64,000 bases of DNA from Streptomyces sp. Ag109_O5-10. GTDB taxonomy: Bacteria; Actinomycetota; Actinomycetes; Streptomycetales; Streptomycetaceae. Of the stretch, positions 17,959 to 26,015 are shown piece by piece. The stretch spans positions 3,472,001 to 3,536,000 of the forward strand of contig NZ_FNTQ01000001.1 in assembly GCF_900105755.1 (NCBI RefSeq), in the 5' to 3' direction. The first letter of the stretch is position 1. Each line of letters opens with the position of its first letter. Made by a program: the position numbers and the translations under genes. Below the pieces are notes generated by a model that saw nothing but the letters and a program-made list of their open reading frames with translations, was not told the DNA's origin and did not search any database.

Positions 17959-19443
17959 CTACTCGACGCGGCGGAGTGCGTCCGCCGGCCGCAGCCTGGA
18001 CGCGCGCCAGCCGCCGAACGCGCCCGCGATCAGGCCGCCGGCCACCGCGAGGCCGACCGCGAGGACGATCGTCGTCACGCTGACCGGTGCCGTGAGGGCG
18101 ACCTCCAGGGTCTTCGCGGCCTGCCGGCGCGGACCGCCGCCGAAGCCGCCGCCACCGCCGCCACCGCCGAAGCCGCCACCGCCGCCGCCGAAGCCGCCGC
18201 CCCCACCGCCACCGCCGAGCGAGGCCTGCAGCGTGGGACTGATCTCGGTGACGACGTACGCGCCGACCAGGCCGAGCGCGATCCCGAGCGCACCGCCGAC
18301 CAGGCCGTTGACCATGGCCTCGCCGATGACCTGCCGGGTGACCCGGCCGGACTTCCAGCCCAGTGCCTTCAGCGTGCCGAACTCACGGACGCGGCGGGAG
18401 ACCGCCGACGAGGTGAGCAGGCCGGCGACCAGGAACGCGGCCACGAGCACCGCGATGGACAGCCACTTGCCGACGTTGGTGGCGAGCGAGGACGCCGTGG
18501 ACAGCGAGCCGGAGACGGTGTCCGCGAGGTCGGCGGAGGTGGTGACCGTCGTACCGGAGACGTTGCTCTGGATGGTCTTCTTGACCGAGGAGATCTGCTT
18601 GGAGTCGGTCGCCTTGACGTAGATCGTGGTGACCTTGTTCTTCTCGTCGGCGAGCGTCTGCGCCTGCTTCAGCGGCATGTACAGGTTGGCCGCCGCGTCA
18701 CCGCTGTCGGCCGTCGCGATGCCGATGACGGTGAACTTGACCTTGTTGACGGTGACGGTCGAACCGACCTTGTACTTCTTCTCCTTGGCGTACGCCGAGT
18801 CGGCGACCAGCACCTTGGCGTCCGTCTCCGTGGTCTTGAAGGTACGGCCGCTGGTGATCTTCGACGAGGTCAGCGGGCCGACCTCGGTCTGGGTGACGTC
18901 GGTGCCGTAGACGGTGTACGCGTTGACGTCGAAGTTGGCGCCGCCGCCCCTGACCTCGCCCTGGGGCTGGCCGTTTCCGCCGCCGAAGCCGCCACGGTTG
19001 CCGCCGGAGCCCTGGTTCTGCTGGAACTGACCCCGCGTGAACTGGCCGCTGATCTTGACCACGTTGAGGTTCAGCCCGCCGACAGCGGCCGCGACGCCCT
19101 TCTGGTCGCCGACCTTGGTGACGGTGGTGGAGGCGAGGGTGGTGAAGCCCTGCACCATGACCCGGTCACTGCTCTGCGTGCTCGACGAGCCGTTGTTCTG
19201 CGCGTCGAAGTTGAAGCGCGGCCGCTGGGAGGCGCTCGTGGACGCCGACGCGGCCTTGGTGACCGTCATGTCCGTACCCAGGCCGTACAGCGACTGGAGG
19301 ACCTTGTCCTGTGCCTTCCCCATGCCGTTGGACACGGAGTTGACCACGATGACCAGTGCGATGCCCAGCGCGAGGCCGGAGGCGACCACGAGAGCCGCCT
19401 TTCTGCGGCGGCGCAGTTCGCGCCTCAGGTAGGTGAAGAACAT
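17959..19443 (-). CDS. MacB/FtsX-type ABC transporter permease with Gly-rich insert
   Basis: 494 aa from ATG at 19443 (MFFTYLRRELRRRRKAAL). Four hydrophobic segments: one near the N-terminus, three in the C-terminal third (WLSIAVLVAAFLVAGLL, GGALGIALGLVGAYVV, VTTIVLAVGLAVAGGLI), with a large extracytoplasmic region of about 330 residues between the first two (MacB topology). The protein ends SRLRPADALRRVE, the usual MacB tail. Two parts are odd: a GNRGGFGGGNGQ run in the large domain and a run of about 30 residues of almost pure Gly/Phe (DNA ~18130-18225) before the last helix. It pairs with the ATPase downstream. Substrate unknown; probably a lipid, peptide or small-molecule exporter. Confidence 0.92.
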   Translation of the reverse strand: MFFTYLRRELRRRRKAALVVASGLALGIALVIVVNSVSNGMGKAQDKVLQSLYGLGTDMTVTKAASASTSASQRPRFNFDAQNNGSSSTQSSDRVMVQGFTTLASTTVTKVGDQKGVAAAVGGLNLNVVKISGQFTRGQFQQNQGSGGNRGGFGGGNGQPQGEVRGGGANFDVNAYTVYGTDVTQTEVGPLTSSKITSGRTFKTTETDAKVLVADSAYAKEKKYKVGSTVTVNKVKFTVIGIATADSGDAAANLYMPLKQAQTLADEKNKVTTIYVKATDSKQISSVKKTIQSNVSGTTVTTSADLADTVSGSLSTASSLATNVGKWLSIAVLVAAFLVAGLLTSSAVSRRVREFGTLKALGWKSGRVTRQVIGEAMVNGLVGGALGIALGLVGAYVVTEISPTLQASLGGGGGGGGFGGGGGGFGGGGGGGGFGGGPRRQAAKTLEVALTAPVSVTTIVLAVGLAVAGGLIAGAFGGWRASRLRPADALRRVE

Positions 19444-19624
19444 GACCGCAAGGTAGGGACGCACCGTGATGGCTCGATAAGGCCCCAATAAAAGATGCAT
19501 GAGAAGGCTGTACGGAGGCCGGGAACGGCCCCGCTCCGGGCCGTCAGCGCCCTTTTCTCGGCGCGCGCCCAGGAGTACGTCGGCGGCGCGGATCCACGGG
19601 ACCACGGTGGACAGGTACAACGCC

Positions 19625-19660
19625 GAAGGCGGCCGTCCCCCCGGGGGGACGGCCGCCTTC
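19625..19660. terminator. Perfect 36-bp palindrome, terminator
   Basis: Arms 19625-19642 and 19643-19660 (GAAGGCGGCCGTCCCCCC and complement) are perfect. The palindrome lies 19 bp after the stop of the L,D-transpeptidase gene on its strand, so it is its terminator and isolates it from the permease gene. Confidence 0.85.
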
Positions 19661-19679
19661 CTGGCAGCGCTCGGGTGGC

Positions 19680-20924
19680 TCAGACGGCCGAACCGGCCTT
19701 CCAGTCGGCCCAGTTCATGTTCCAGCCGTTGAGGCCGTTGTCGGGGGCCACGGTCTTGTCGCCGGTGTGGGAGATGACCACCACGTCACCGATGATCGAG
19801 TGGCTGTACATCCAGTAGGCGGGCGTGCTGGTGTCGTTGGCGCCCTTGGTGTCGGACAGGCCCACGCAGCCGTGGCTGGTGTTCACGGAGCCGAAGACGG
19901 ACTTGGCGCCCCAGTAGTTGCCGTGCAGGAAGGTGCCGGAGCTGGTGAGGCGGATGGCGTGCGGCACGTCCTTGATGTCGTACTCGCCCTTGCCGTCGCT
20001 GTCGGTGAAGCCCACGGTCGCGCCGTTCATGCGCGTCTCCTTGAACTTCTCGGACATCACCATGACGCCGTTGTACGTCTTGTTCTCGGGCGAGCCGGCG
20101 GAGATCGGGATGGTCTTGACGGTCCTGCCGTCCTGGGTGACCTTCATCTCCTTGGTCTGGGCGTCGACGTAGGAGACCTGGTTGCGGCCGATGTGGAAGG
20201 TGACCGTCTTCTGCTGCACGCCGTAGACACCGGAGGCGCCCTCGACACCGTCGAGCGCGAGCTTCAGCGTGACGGTGGAGTTCTCCTTCCAGTAGTCCTC
20301 GGGGCGGCAGTCCATGCGCTGGGTGGAGAACCAGTGGCAGGCGACCTCCTGGCCGCTGCTGGAGGTGACCGTGACGCCCTTCTGGACGGCGGCCTTGTCG
20401 GTGATCTGCTTGTCGAAGTTGATCGACACGGGCATGCCGACGCCGACGGTCGAGCCGTCCTCGGGGGTGAAGCTGCCTATGAAGCTGTTGGCCGGGGAGA
20501 CCGTGGTGAAGGAGGCGTTCTCGTGCGCCACCAGTCCGGCGGAGTCCTTGGCCTCGGCGGCGACCTTGTAGGTGGTGGACCGCTCCAGCTGGGCGGAGGG
20601 CTTCCAGCTGGTCTTGTCGGCGGAGAGCGCGCCGGCGACCGCGGTGCCGTCGGCGGTGGTCATGGTGACGCCGGTGAGCGTGCCCTTGCTGACGGTGACG
20701 GCCGCGGAGTTGTTGATCGACGCGTTGGACGAGCCGTCCTTGGGGGTGATGGTGATGTCGGCCTTCGACGACTTCTTGGCCGCGGCCTCGTCCGCCTGGG
20801 CCTGCGAGCTCTGGCCGCCGCCGGACGCCTTGTGGTCGCTGCCGGAACACGCCGTGAGCACCAGTACGCCACCGAGCAGTGCGGACGCGGCCACCAGGCC
20901 CCTGCGCCGCTTACTGTCCGTCAT
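19680..20924 (-). CDS. L,D-transpeptidase lipoprotein with Ig-like domains
   Basis: 414 aa from ATG at 20924, chosen because GGAG lies nine bases upstream; an ATG at 20939 has no good ribosome site. Lipoprotein signal RRRGLVAASALLGGVLVLTAC, a Ser/Gln/Lys-rich linker, two Ig-like beta domains (~45-260), then the YkuD domain (~270-400) with FLHGNYWG and the catalytic SVNTSHGCVGLSD. This is the mycobacterial LdtMt2-like architecture; it makes 3-3 peptidoglycan cross-links outside the membrane, which is prominent in Streptomyces walls. It is the complete transpeptidase of the window, unlike the divergent protein at 2818. Confident. Confidence 0.96.
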   Translation of the reverse strand: MTDSKRRRGLVAASALLGGVLVLTACSGSDHKASGGGQSSQAQADEAAAKKSSKADITITPKDGSSNASINNSAAVTVSKGTLTGVTMTTADGTAVAGALSADKTSWKPSAQLERSTTYKVAAEAKDSAGLVAHENASFTTVSPANSFIGSFTPEDGSTVGVGMPVSINFDKQITDKAAVQKGVTVTSSSGQEVACHWFSTQRMDCRPEDYWKENSTVTLKLALDGVEGASGVYGVQQKTVTFHIGRNQVSYVDAQTKEMKVTQDGRTVKTIPISAGSPENKTYNGVMVMSEKFKETRMNGATVGFTDSDGKGEYDIKDVPHAIRLTSSGTFLHGNYWGAKSVFGSVNTSHGCVGLSDTKGANDTSTPAYWMYSHSIIGDVVVISHTGDKTVAPDNGLNGWNMNWADWKAGSAV

Positions 20925-21100
20925 CACACGCTTCTCCATCGTTGCCGAGTCCGCGAACACACCGAGAGTCCCCGTCAGGAAGTCCCAACGCCGCGGCCGC
21001 GTCGTCCCGTTCCACACTCTCCGGATCTGTGGGGCACAACACGCCCACGGGGGCGGCCGGTGCGGAAATGACCGGTCCGCGCGCCCCCCGAGACGACGAA

Positions 21101-21128
21101 ACCCCGGACGGCGGTTGCCGCCCGGGGT
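21101..21128. terminator. Hairpin, probable terminator
   Basis: ACCCCGG..CGGCGG TTG CCGCC CGGGGT with one bulge, located just beyond the stop of the acidic-tail protein (minus strand). Confidence 0.5.
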
Positions 21129-21147
21129 CACCGGTTCCCCGGATCGC

Positions 21148-21492
21148 TCAGCCGATGCCGCCCTCTTCGTCGTCGCCGTCGTCATCATCCTCGTCGAGAT
21201 CCCAGTCCGGCGAATCGGGATCATAGGAAATCCGCTCGCTGGACCAGGAGGCCTGCTGGAGTTCGACCCCGGGCACCTCGCTGACCAGGTCGAACGGGTC
21301 GACGAGGTAGGCGAGCGCCTCGGCGGTGTCTTCCGTCACAGCGGCCTCGGCCTGGGCCCGTTCCTCGCCGGGCAGGTCGGGATCCCCGGCGATCCGCTGC
21401 AGCGCGGCCTTGGTGACCTCGTCGCCGTCCTCCACCTCGAGGACCAGCTCCACCCGAAGCCGCACAAAACGTGATGTCTCTGGAGTGCTCAT
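21148..21492 (-). CDS. Acidic C-terminal-tail protein, conserved in Streptomyces-type genomes
   Basis: 114 aa from ATG at 21492. First part MSTPETSRFVRLRVELVLEVED then a helical middle (AALQRIAGDPDLPGEERAQAEAAV) and DPFDLVSEVPGVELQQASWSSERI; the last ~30 residues are almost all Asp/Glu. No signal or membrane helix, so cytoplasmic. I do not recognise a function. It sits between the L,D-transpeptidase (same strand, about 220 bp downstream) and a divergent cell-wall protein gene, with a terminator after it. Confidence concerns the gene, not its role. Confidence 0.8.
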   Translation of the reverse strand: MSTPETSRFVRLRVELVLEVEDGDEVTKAALQRIAGDPDLPGEERAQAEAAVTEDTAEALAYLVDPFDLVSEVPGVELQQASWSSERISYDPDSPDWDLDEDDDDGDDEEGGIG

Positions 21493-21601
21493 GACGGGAG
21501 CGTACGACCGAAACCTCCCGTGACTTTCCCGTGACCCGCGATTTTCACTAACATCAGCCCACACGGCCAATTCGCCAGCGTCACAAGGGGATCGATATTC
21601 C

Positions 21602-21919
21602 GTGTCATCCGCTCGCCGCCCGTTGCTGACCGCCACCGCCGCAGGCACGCTCCTGTGCGCACTGTGGTTCGTACCGTCCGCCCACGCGTCGCAGGACGCC
21701 CCGGCGAGAACGGGCACGTCGGAGAGTACGGCGACCCGGGTCACCCAGCAGGCGAGGGCGCTGTCCGAGGCCACGTCCGAGGCGACCGGGGACGCCACCC
21801 ACCTCGCCGACACCGGAAGCCCGGACACCACGCCGTACGTCGTCGGCGGCACCCTCTTCCTCGCCGTGGGCGCGGGCTTCGTGGTCTACTCGGTCCGCCG
21901 GGAGCGCCTGGAGTTCTAA
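21602..21919 (+). CDS. Small secreted protein with LAxTG sortase motif
   Basis: 105 aa from GTG 21602. Signal peptide (RRPLLTATAAGTLLCALWFVPSAHAS), a mature part of only ~40 residues (Thr/Ser/Ala-rich helix-like, TRVTQQARALSEATSEAT), then LADTGSPDTTP, a hydrophobic helix YVVGGTLFLAVGAGFVVY and a basic tail SVRRERLEF. This is the layout of substrates of class E sortases (LAxTG) in Streptomyces, so it is probably anchored covalently to peptidoglycan. No sortase gene is visible in the window. Forty bases upstream of a lipoprotein gene and possibly co-transcribed. Confidence 0.85.
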   Translation: MSSARRPLLTATAAGTLLCALWFVPSAHASQDAPARTGTSESTATRVTQQARALSEATSEATGDATHLADTGSPDTTPYVVGGTLFLAVGAGFVVYSVRRERLEF

Positions 21920-21960
21920 ACGACTTGACCACTCCTTGACCGGGGACTCACAGTCCTCTC

Positions 21961-22743
21961 ATGAAGAGATCATCGGGCGTGCGGACCTGCGCCCTCGCCG
22001 TCGGCGGCGCGCTGTCCCTCGCCCTCATCACGGGCTGCTCCGACGGGAGTTCCACGGACACCTCGGGCACCGCGCGGGAGGCGTCCACCGTCAAGGCGCT
22101 GAGCACCGCGGAGTTGAAGCAGCGGATCCTCGCGCAGGGCGAGGTGGACGGCTACAAGGTCAACGCGATCGGGCAGGCGGCGGCGACCCGGAAGACCATC
22201 AAGTCCAGCGACGACAAGTGCCGCCCGCTGGCCTACGTCCTCACCGGCCTCGCCCCCGCCGACCCCGCGTCCGAGATCGGCCGCACGGTACGCGAGGACA
22301 AGAAGGACCCCACCGACCACGCGACCTCCCTCGACGACATGGCCGACGGCAAGTTCGAGAGCGCGCTCAAGGACTCCCTGAACCTCGACGTCACCTCCCT
22401 CGACCTGTCGTCGTACGACGGCGACGGCGCCCGGCAGGCCCTGCGCGCCCTCTCGACCGCCCTCACGTCCTGCACCACGGGCTTCACGGGCGGCGCCGCC
22501 GGCGATGAACAGAAGGTCACCGAGGTGACGCCGGCCAAGGCGTCCGGGTCGGGCGACGAGTCGATCGCCTTCACCGCCACCACCGACATGGACGGCGACA
22601 AGGGCCCCCTGCACGCCGAGGTCGTCCGCTACGGCAACACCGTCGCCACGTACTTCACGATGAACATCGGCGCCATGATGACCAGCAAGCCGTACACAGT
22701 GCCACCGGCAGTGATCAAGGCCCAGTCGACCAAGCTGAAGTAG
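21961..22743 (+). CDS. Putative lipoprotein, secreted
   Basis: 260 aa from ATG 21961. Signal VRTCALAVGGALSLALITGC gives a lipobox (LITGC) with Cys at ~22. The mature part contains a Ser/Thr-rich linker and a two-part alpha/beta region with DKCRPLAYVLTGL and ALTSCTTGF (two Cys, possibly a disulphide) ending ITKPYTVPPAVIK-like sequence. I recognise no enzyme motif. Resembles several Streptomyces lipoproteins with a general solute-binding or cell-envelope role. It closely follows the LAxTG protein gene and ends at a strong hairpin (22754-22783). Confidence 0.8.
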   Translation: MKRSSGVRTCALAVGGALSLALITGCSDGSSTDTSGTAREASTVKALSTAELKQRILAQGEVDGYKVNAIGQAAATRKTIKSSDDKCRPLAYVLTGLAPADPASEIGRTVREDKKDPTDHATSLDDMADGKFESALKDSLNLDVTSLDLSSYDGDGARQALRALSTALTSCTTGFTGGAAGDEQKVTEVTPAKASGSGDESIAFTATTDMDGDKGPLHAEVVRYGNTVATYFTMNIGAMMTSKPYTVPPAVIKAQSTKLK

Positions 22744-22753
22744 CGCACGAACT

Positions 22754-22783
22754 CCCCGCGCCTCTCCGAGAAGAGGCGCGGGG
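22754..22783. terminator. Terminator of the lipoprotein gene
   Basis: Perfect 12-bp arms CCCCGCGCCTCT / AGAGGCGCGGGG with a 6-base loop, ten bases after the stop. Confidence 0.85.
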
Positions 22784-23002
22784 AACCCCGCATCACGAAC
22801 CCACGCACCGCGCACTTCCGGGAAAGGCCACGCGGAGAAACCCAGGCGCACGGGGAACCGCACCTCACGAAGCCATGCACCCCGCGCATGCTGGGAAAAG
22901 CCACGCGGAGAAACCCAGGCCCACAAGAAACCGCACCTCACGAAGCCATGCACCCCGCGCATGCTGGGAAAGGCCACGCGGAGAGGCCGAGGGGCGCGGG
23001 GA
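22784..23002. repeat. Three tandem ~73-bp repeats
   Basis: Copies begin near 22784, 22857 and 22930 (period 73). Copies 2 and 3 are near-identical and share CCTCACGAAGCCATGCACC, CGCGCATGCTGGGAAA and GCCACGCGGAGA; copy 1 is diverged. The unit shows no open frame conserved in phase and no spacers. They lie between the convergent lipoprotein and hutH genes, directly before a GC-rich repeat copy. Confidence 0.85.
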
Positions 23003-23037
23003 ACTGCGCGACCAGCCCCCACGCACCCGCGGCCGAC
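22981..23037 (-). repeat. Intergenic GC-rich repeat, copy b
   Basis: Reverse-oriented copy (GAGGGGCGCGGGGAACTGCG..ACCAGCCCCCACGCACCC) abutting the third tandem repeat and the hutH stop. Confidence 0.7.
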
Positions 23038-23040
23038 GAA

Positions 23041-24579
23041 CTACCGCAGCGGCCCGGTCACCTTCTCCGCCGCCGCGACAACGCCCCCGCCCCGCACGAA
23101 CTCCTCCGCCGCGGCCAGATCCGGCGCAAGGAAACGGTCGGGCCCAGGCCCCTGCACCCCCGCGGAGCGCACCGCGTCGATCACGGCCCGGCTCGCCGGC
23201 GCGGGCGCCAGGCCCTCCCGCAACTCGACGCCCCGGCTGGCCGCGTACAGCTCGACGGCGATGATCCGCGTCAGATTGGCCACGGCCGTCCGCAGCTTGC
23301 GCGCCGCCGACCACCCCATCGAGACGTGGTCCTCCTGCATCGCCGAGGACGGGATCGAGTCGGCCGACGCCGGAACGGCCAGCCGCTTCAGCTCGCTCAC
23401 CAGCGCCGCCTGCGTGTACTGGGCGATCATCAGCCCCGAGTCCACACCCGCGTCGTCGGCCAGGAACGGCGGCAGCCCGTGACTGCGGTTCTTGTCCAGC
23501 AGCCGGTCCGTCCGCCGCTCGGCGATCGACCCGAGGTCGGCCACCGCGATGGCGAGGAAGTCGAGGACGTAGGCGACCGGCGCCCCGTGGAAGTTGCCGT
23601 TCGACTCCACCCGCCCGTCGGGCAGCACGACCGGGTTGTCGACGGCCGACGCCAGCTCCCGCTCGGCGACCAGCCGCGCGTGCGCGAGCGTGTCCCGCCC
23701 GGCCCCGGCGACCTGCGGAGCACACCGCACCGAGTAGGCGTCCTGGACGCGCGGCGCGTCGTCCTGGTGGTGCCCGGTCAGCTCGGAACCCTCCAGCACG
23801 GCGAGCATGTTGGCGGCGCTGTCGCCCTGCCCCGGGTGCGGCCGGATGGCGTGCAGCTCGGGCGCGAGCACCTTGTCCGTACCGAGCAGCGCCTCCAGGC
23901 TCAACGCGGCCGTGACGTCGGCCGACTTGTAGAGCATGTCCAGGTCGGCGAGGGCCATGACCAGCATGCCCAGCATGCCGTCGGTGCCGTTGAGGAGGGC
24001 CAGCCCCTCCTTCTCGCGCAGTTCGACGGGGGCGATCCCGTGCTCGGCGAGCAGCTCGCCGGCGGGCCGTACGACCCCGTCGGGGCCCTCGGCGTCGCCC
24101 TCGCCCATGAGCGTGAGGGCGCAGTGGGAGAGCGGGGCCAGGTCCCCGGAGCAGCCCAGGGAGCCGTACTCGTGCACGACCGGGGTGATGCCGGCGTTCA
24201 GCACGTCGGCCATGGTCTGGGCGACCTCGGGACGCACACCGGTGTGTCCGGAGCAGACGGTCTTCAGCCGCAGGAACATCAGGGCCCGTACGACCTCGCG
24301 CTCCACCCGCGGCCCCATCCCGGCCGCGTGCGAACGGACGATGTTGCGCTGCAGCTGGGCCCGCAGCTCCGGGCTGATGTGCCGGGTCGCGAGAGCACCG
24401 AAGCCGGTGCTGACGCCGTAGACCGGGTCCGGCTTGGCCGCCAGCGCGTCCACGATCTCGCGGGCCGCCGCGAGGGCCGCGACCGCCTCCGCGGACAGTT
24501 CGATCCGGGCGCCGCCGCGCGCCACGGCGAGAACGTCGGACGCGGTGACACCGGACGTCCCCACCACCACAGTGTGCAT
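23041..24579 (-). CDS. hutH: Histidine ammonia-lyase
   Basis: 512 aa from ATG at 24579 (MHTVVVGTSG), chosen because an upstream ATG at 24603 would add eight residues not typical of the family. Catalyses histidine to urocanate plus ammonia, first step of histidine catabolism; homotetrameric, cytoplasmic. The MIO prosthetic-group motif reads GSLGCSGDLAPLSH at ~residue 148, with Cys-Ser-Gly instead of the common Ala-Ser-Gly. The whole fold (YGVSTGFGAL, NGTDGML, SNGNFHG, QEDHVSMGW) is intact. No other hut gene (hutU, hutI) is adjacent. Confident. Confidence 0.97.
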   Translation of the reverse strand: MHTVVVGTSGVTASDVLAVARGGARIELSAEAVAALAAAREIVDALAAKPDPVYGVSTGFGALATRHISPELRAQLQRNIVRSHAAGMGPRVEREVVRALMFLRLKTVCSGHTGVRPEVAQTMADVLNAGITPVVHEYGSLGCSGDLAPLSHCALTLMGEGDAEGPDGVVRPAGELLAEHGIAPVELREKEGLALLNGTDGMLGMLVMALADLDMLYKSADVTAALSLEALLGTDKVLAPELHAIRPHPGQGDSAANMLAVLEGSELTGHHQDDAPRVQDAYSVRCAPQVAGAGRDTLAHARLVAERELASAVDNPVVLPDGRVESNGNFHGAPVAYVLDFLAIAVADLGSIAERRTDRLLDKNRSHGLPPFLADDAGVDSGLMIAQYTQAALVSELKRLAVPASADSIPSSAMQEDHVSMGWSAARKLRTAVANLTRIIAVELYAASRGVELREGLAPAPASRAVIDAVRSAGVQGPGPDRFLAPDLAAAEEFVRGGGVVAAAEKVTGPLR

Positions 24580-24655
24580 ATCCATATTCAGGAGCGTACG
24601 CATTGAATGCGGGGGCTGTCACTACTGGGGCACGGGTTCGCCCCTTACTTGTACG

Positions 24656-24687
24656 TCACAGCCGTACCTCACAGCCGTACCTCACAG
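24656..24687. repeat. Tandem 13-bp repeat at a stop codon
   Basis: TCACAGCCGTACC occurs twice in tandem (24656-24668, 24669-24681) and starts a third time at 24682. On the minus strand each copy repeats the CTGTGA that forms the end of the diguanylate cyclase gene, so the stop codon is duplicated downstream. Confidence 0.7.
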
Positions 24688-25830
24688 TCCCCGGCGGCCG
24701 CGGAAGCTCCGCCGCTCCGCCCGCTCCGGCGGCGGCGCGTCGGCCAGCCGCACCACGGGATCGTCCGGACCCTCCCGTCCGGCCACCACCGGCCGCACGG
24801 CGCGCAGCGCCTTGGCCCGGTACTGGGCCGCGTCGGCGAGCCGGAACAGCCGGCGCCCCGAGCGCACCGGACCGATCGGGTCCGCGGTCGAGGCGACCCC
24901 GCACGCGACCCCCTCCCCCAGCTCCAACTCTCCTGCCCGGCGGCAGAGTTCGCCGGCCGCCTTGACCACCTCGTCGGCCGGCGGGCCGACCGCGAGCAGG
25001 CAGAACTCGTCGCCGCCGAGCCGCGCGGCCAGCGCACCCGGCAGCATCGCCCCGCACAGCGACAGCACCGAGCCGAAACGTTCGAGGAGACGGTCGCCGA
25101 CGGCGTGCCCGCAGGTGTCGTTGACCTTCTTCAGCCCGTTGAGGTCGCACACGACGAGGCTGACCACGGCCCCCTCGGCGCGGTGCTGCTCGACCGCCTC
25201 GTCGAGGCGTACGTCGACGGCACGGCGGTTGGCGAGCCCGGTGAGGGCGTCGGTGTACGCGAGCCGGCGGGCCTCCTCGAGACGCTCGGTCTGCGCGATC
25301 CCGGCGGCGACGACGGAGGCGAGGACGGTGGCGAAGTCGGCGTCGGCGCGGTCGAAGACGGGGGCGCGGACGGCGCGGGCCACGTACAGCTCGCCCCAGG
25401 CCCTGCCGTGCAGCACGATCGGGGCGACCAGGCAGCAGCCGCGGCCCCGGCGACGCAGGGCGGCGACGCGCTGGTGGGAGTAGCCGGGGCGGCCGGCGGC
25501 CGCACCCTCGGCGGTCTCGACCCAGGCGTTGGGGCCGCCGCCGCCCGCCCAGCGTTCGTGGAGGAACTCGGTGATCTCCGGGAACTGGTGCACCGGGTAG
25601 GCCTCGGCCTCCGGGTACTCCTCCTCGTCCGGGGCGCGCTCCCCGACGTTCACGAGGACCCGGAGCCGGCCGAGCTCGCGCTCCCAGACGGAGAGCGCGG
25701 CGAAACTGCCGTCCAGCGCACGGCAGGCACCGGCCGCGGCGGCGTGCCAGCACTCATGTGGGGTGTGAGCCGCAGCCATGCCCTGGGCCAGCGCCACGAC
25801 GGCGGCGAGCCGGTTGTCCTCACCCATCAC
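24682..25830 (-). CDS. cdgE: GAF-GGDEF diguanylate cyclase
   Basis: 382 aa from GTG at 25830 (ATG at 25827 also possible). N-terminal GAF domain (~20-190, ECWHAAAAGACRALDGSFAAL) and a C-terminal GGDEF domain (~205-345) with the active motif RLGGDEF intact; the DxLTGLANRRA signature precedes it. Makes c-di-GMP from two GTP; the GAF domain probably senses a small ligand. In Streptomyces c-di-GMP acts through BldD to restrain sporulation. Position next to hutH matches what I remember of the S. coelicolor cdgE gene, so the symbol is given on order and architecture only. A degenerate RxxD inhibitory site is not obvious. Confidence 0.9.
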   Translation of the reverse strand: MMGEDNRLAAVVALAQGMAAAHTPHECWHAAAAGACRALDGSFAALSVWERELGRLRVLVNVGERAPDEEEYPEAEAYPVHQFPEITEFLHERWAGGGGPNAWVETAEGAAAGRPGYSHQRVAALRRRGRGCCLVAPIVLHGRAWGELYVARAVRAPVFDRADADFATVLASVVAAGIAQTERLEEARRLAYTDALTGLANRRAVDVRLDEAVEQHRAEGAVVSLVVCDLNGLKKVNDTCGHAVGDRLLERFGSVLSLCGAMLPGALAARLGGDEFCLLAVGPPADEVVKAAGELCRRAGELELGEGVACGVASTADPIGPVRSGRRLFRLADAAQYRAKALRAVRPVVAGREGPDDPVVRLADAPPPERAERRSFRGRRGL

Positions 25831-25910
25831 TCCAGGTTAGGGAGGATCCGGTTCATTCGGGACATTGGTGCGGCGAACAGGTGTTGCGGGGCGGGCGCAC
25901 CGTCGCGGGC

Positions 25911-26012
25911 CGCGGGCCGGTGGGGGTTGCTCGCGCAGTTCCCCCGGCCTTCGGCCGGCGTCACCGGGTCAGCGCAGGTGAGCGTCCCCGCACCCGTCCC
26001 CGGCCCACCCGC
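25911..26012 (+). repeat. Intergenic GC-rich repeat, copy c
   Basis: Same core (CTCGCGCAGTTCCCC, GGCCTTCGGCCGG) with the GGTGAGCGTCCCC tail, between the cyclase start and the enoyl-CoA hydratase stop. Confidence 0.7.
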
Positions 26013-26015
26013 ACC

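Noticed and set aside
22784..23002. CRISPR-like array
   Set aside because: Three tandem units with no distinct spacers, too long and too few, and no cas gene near.
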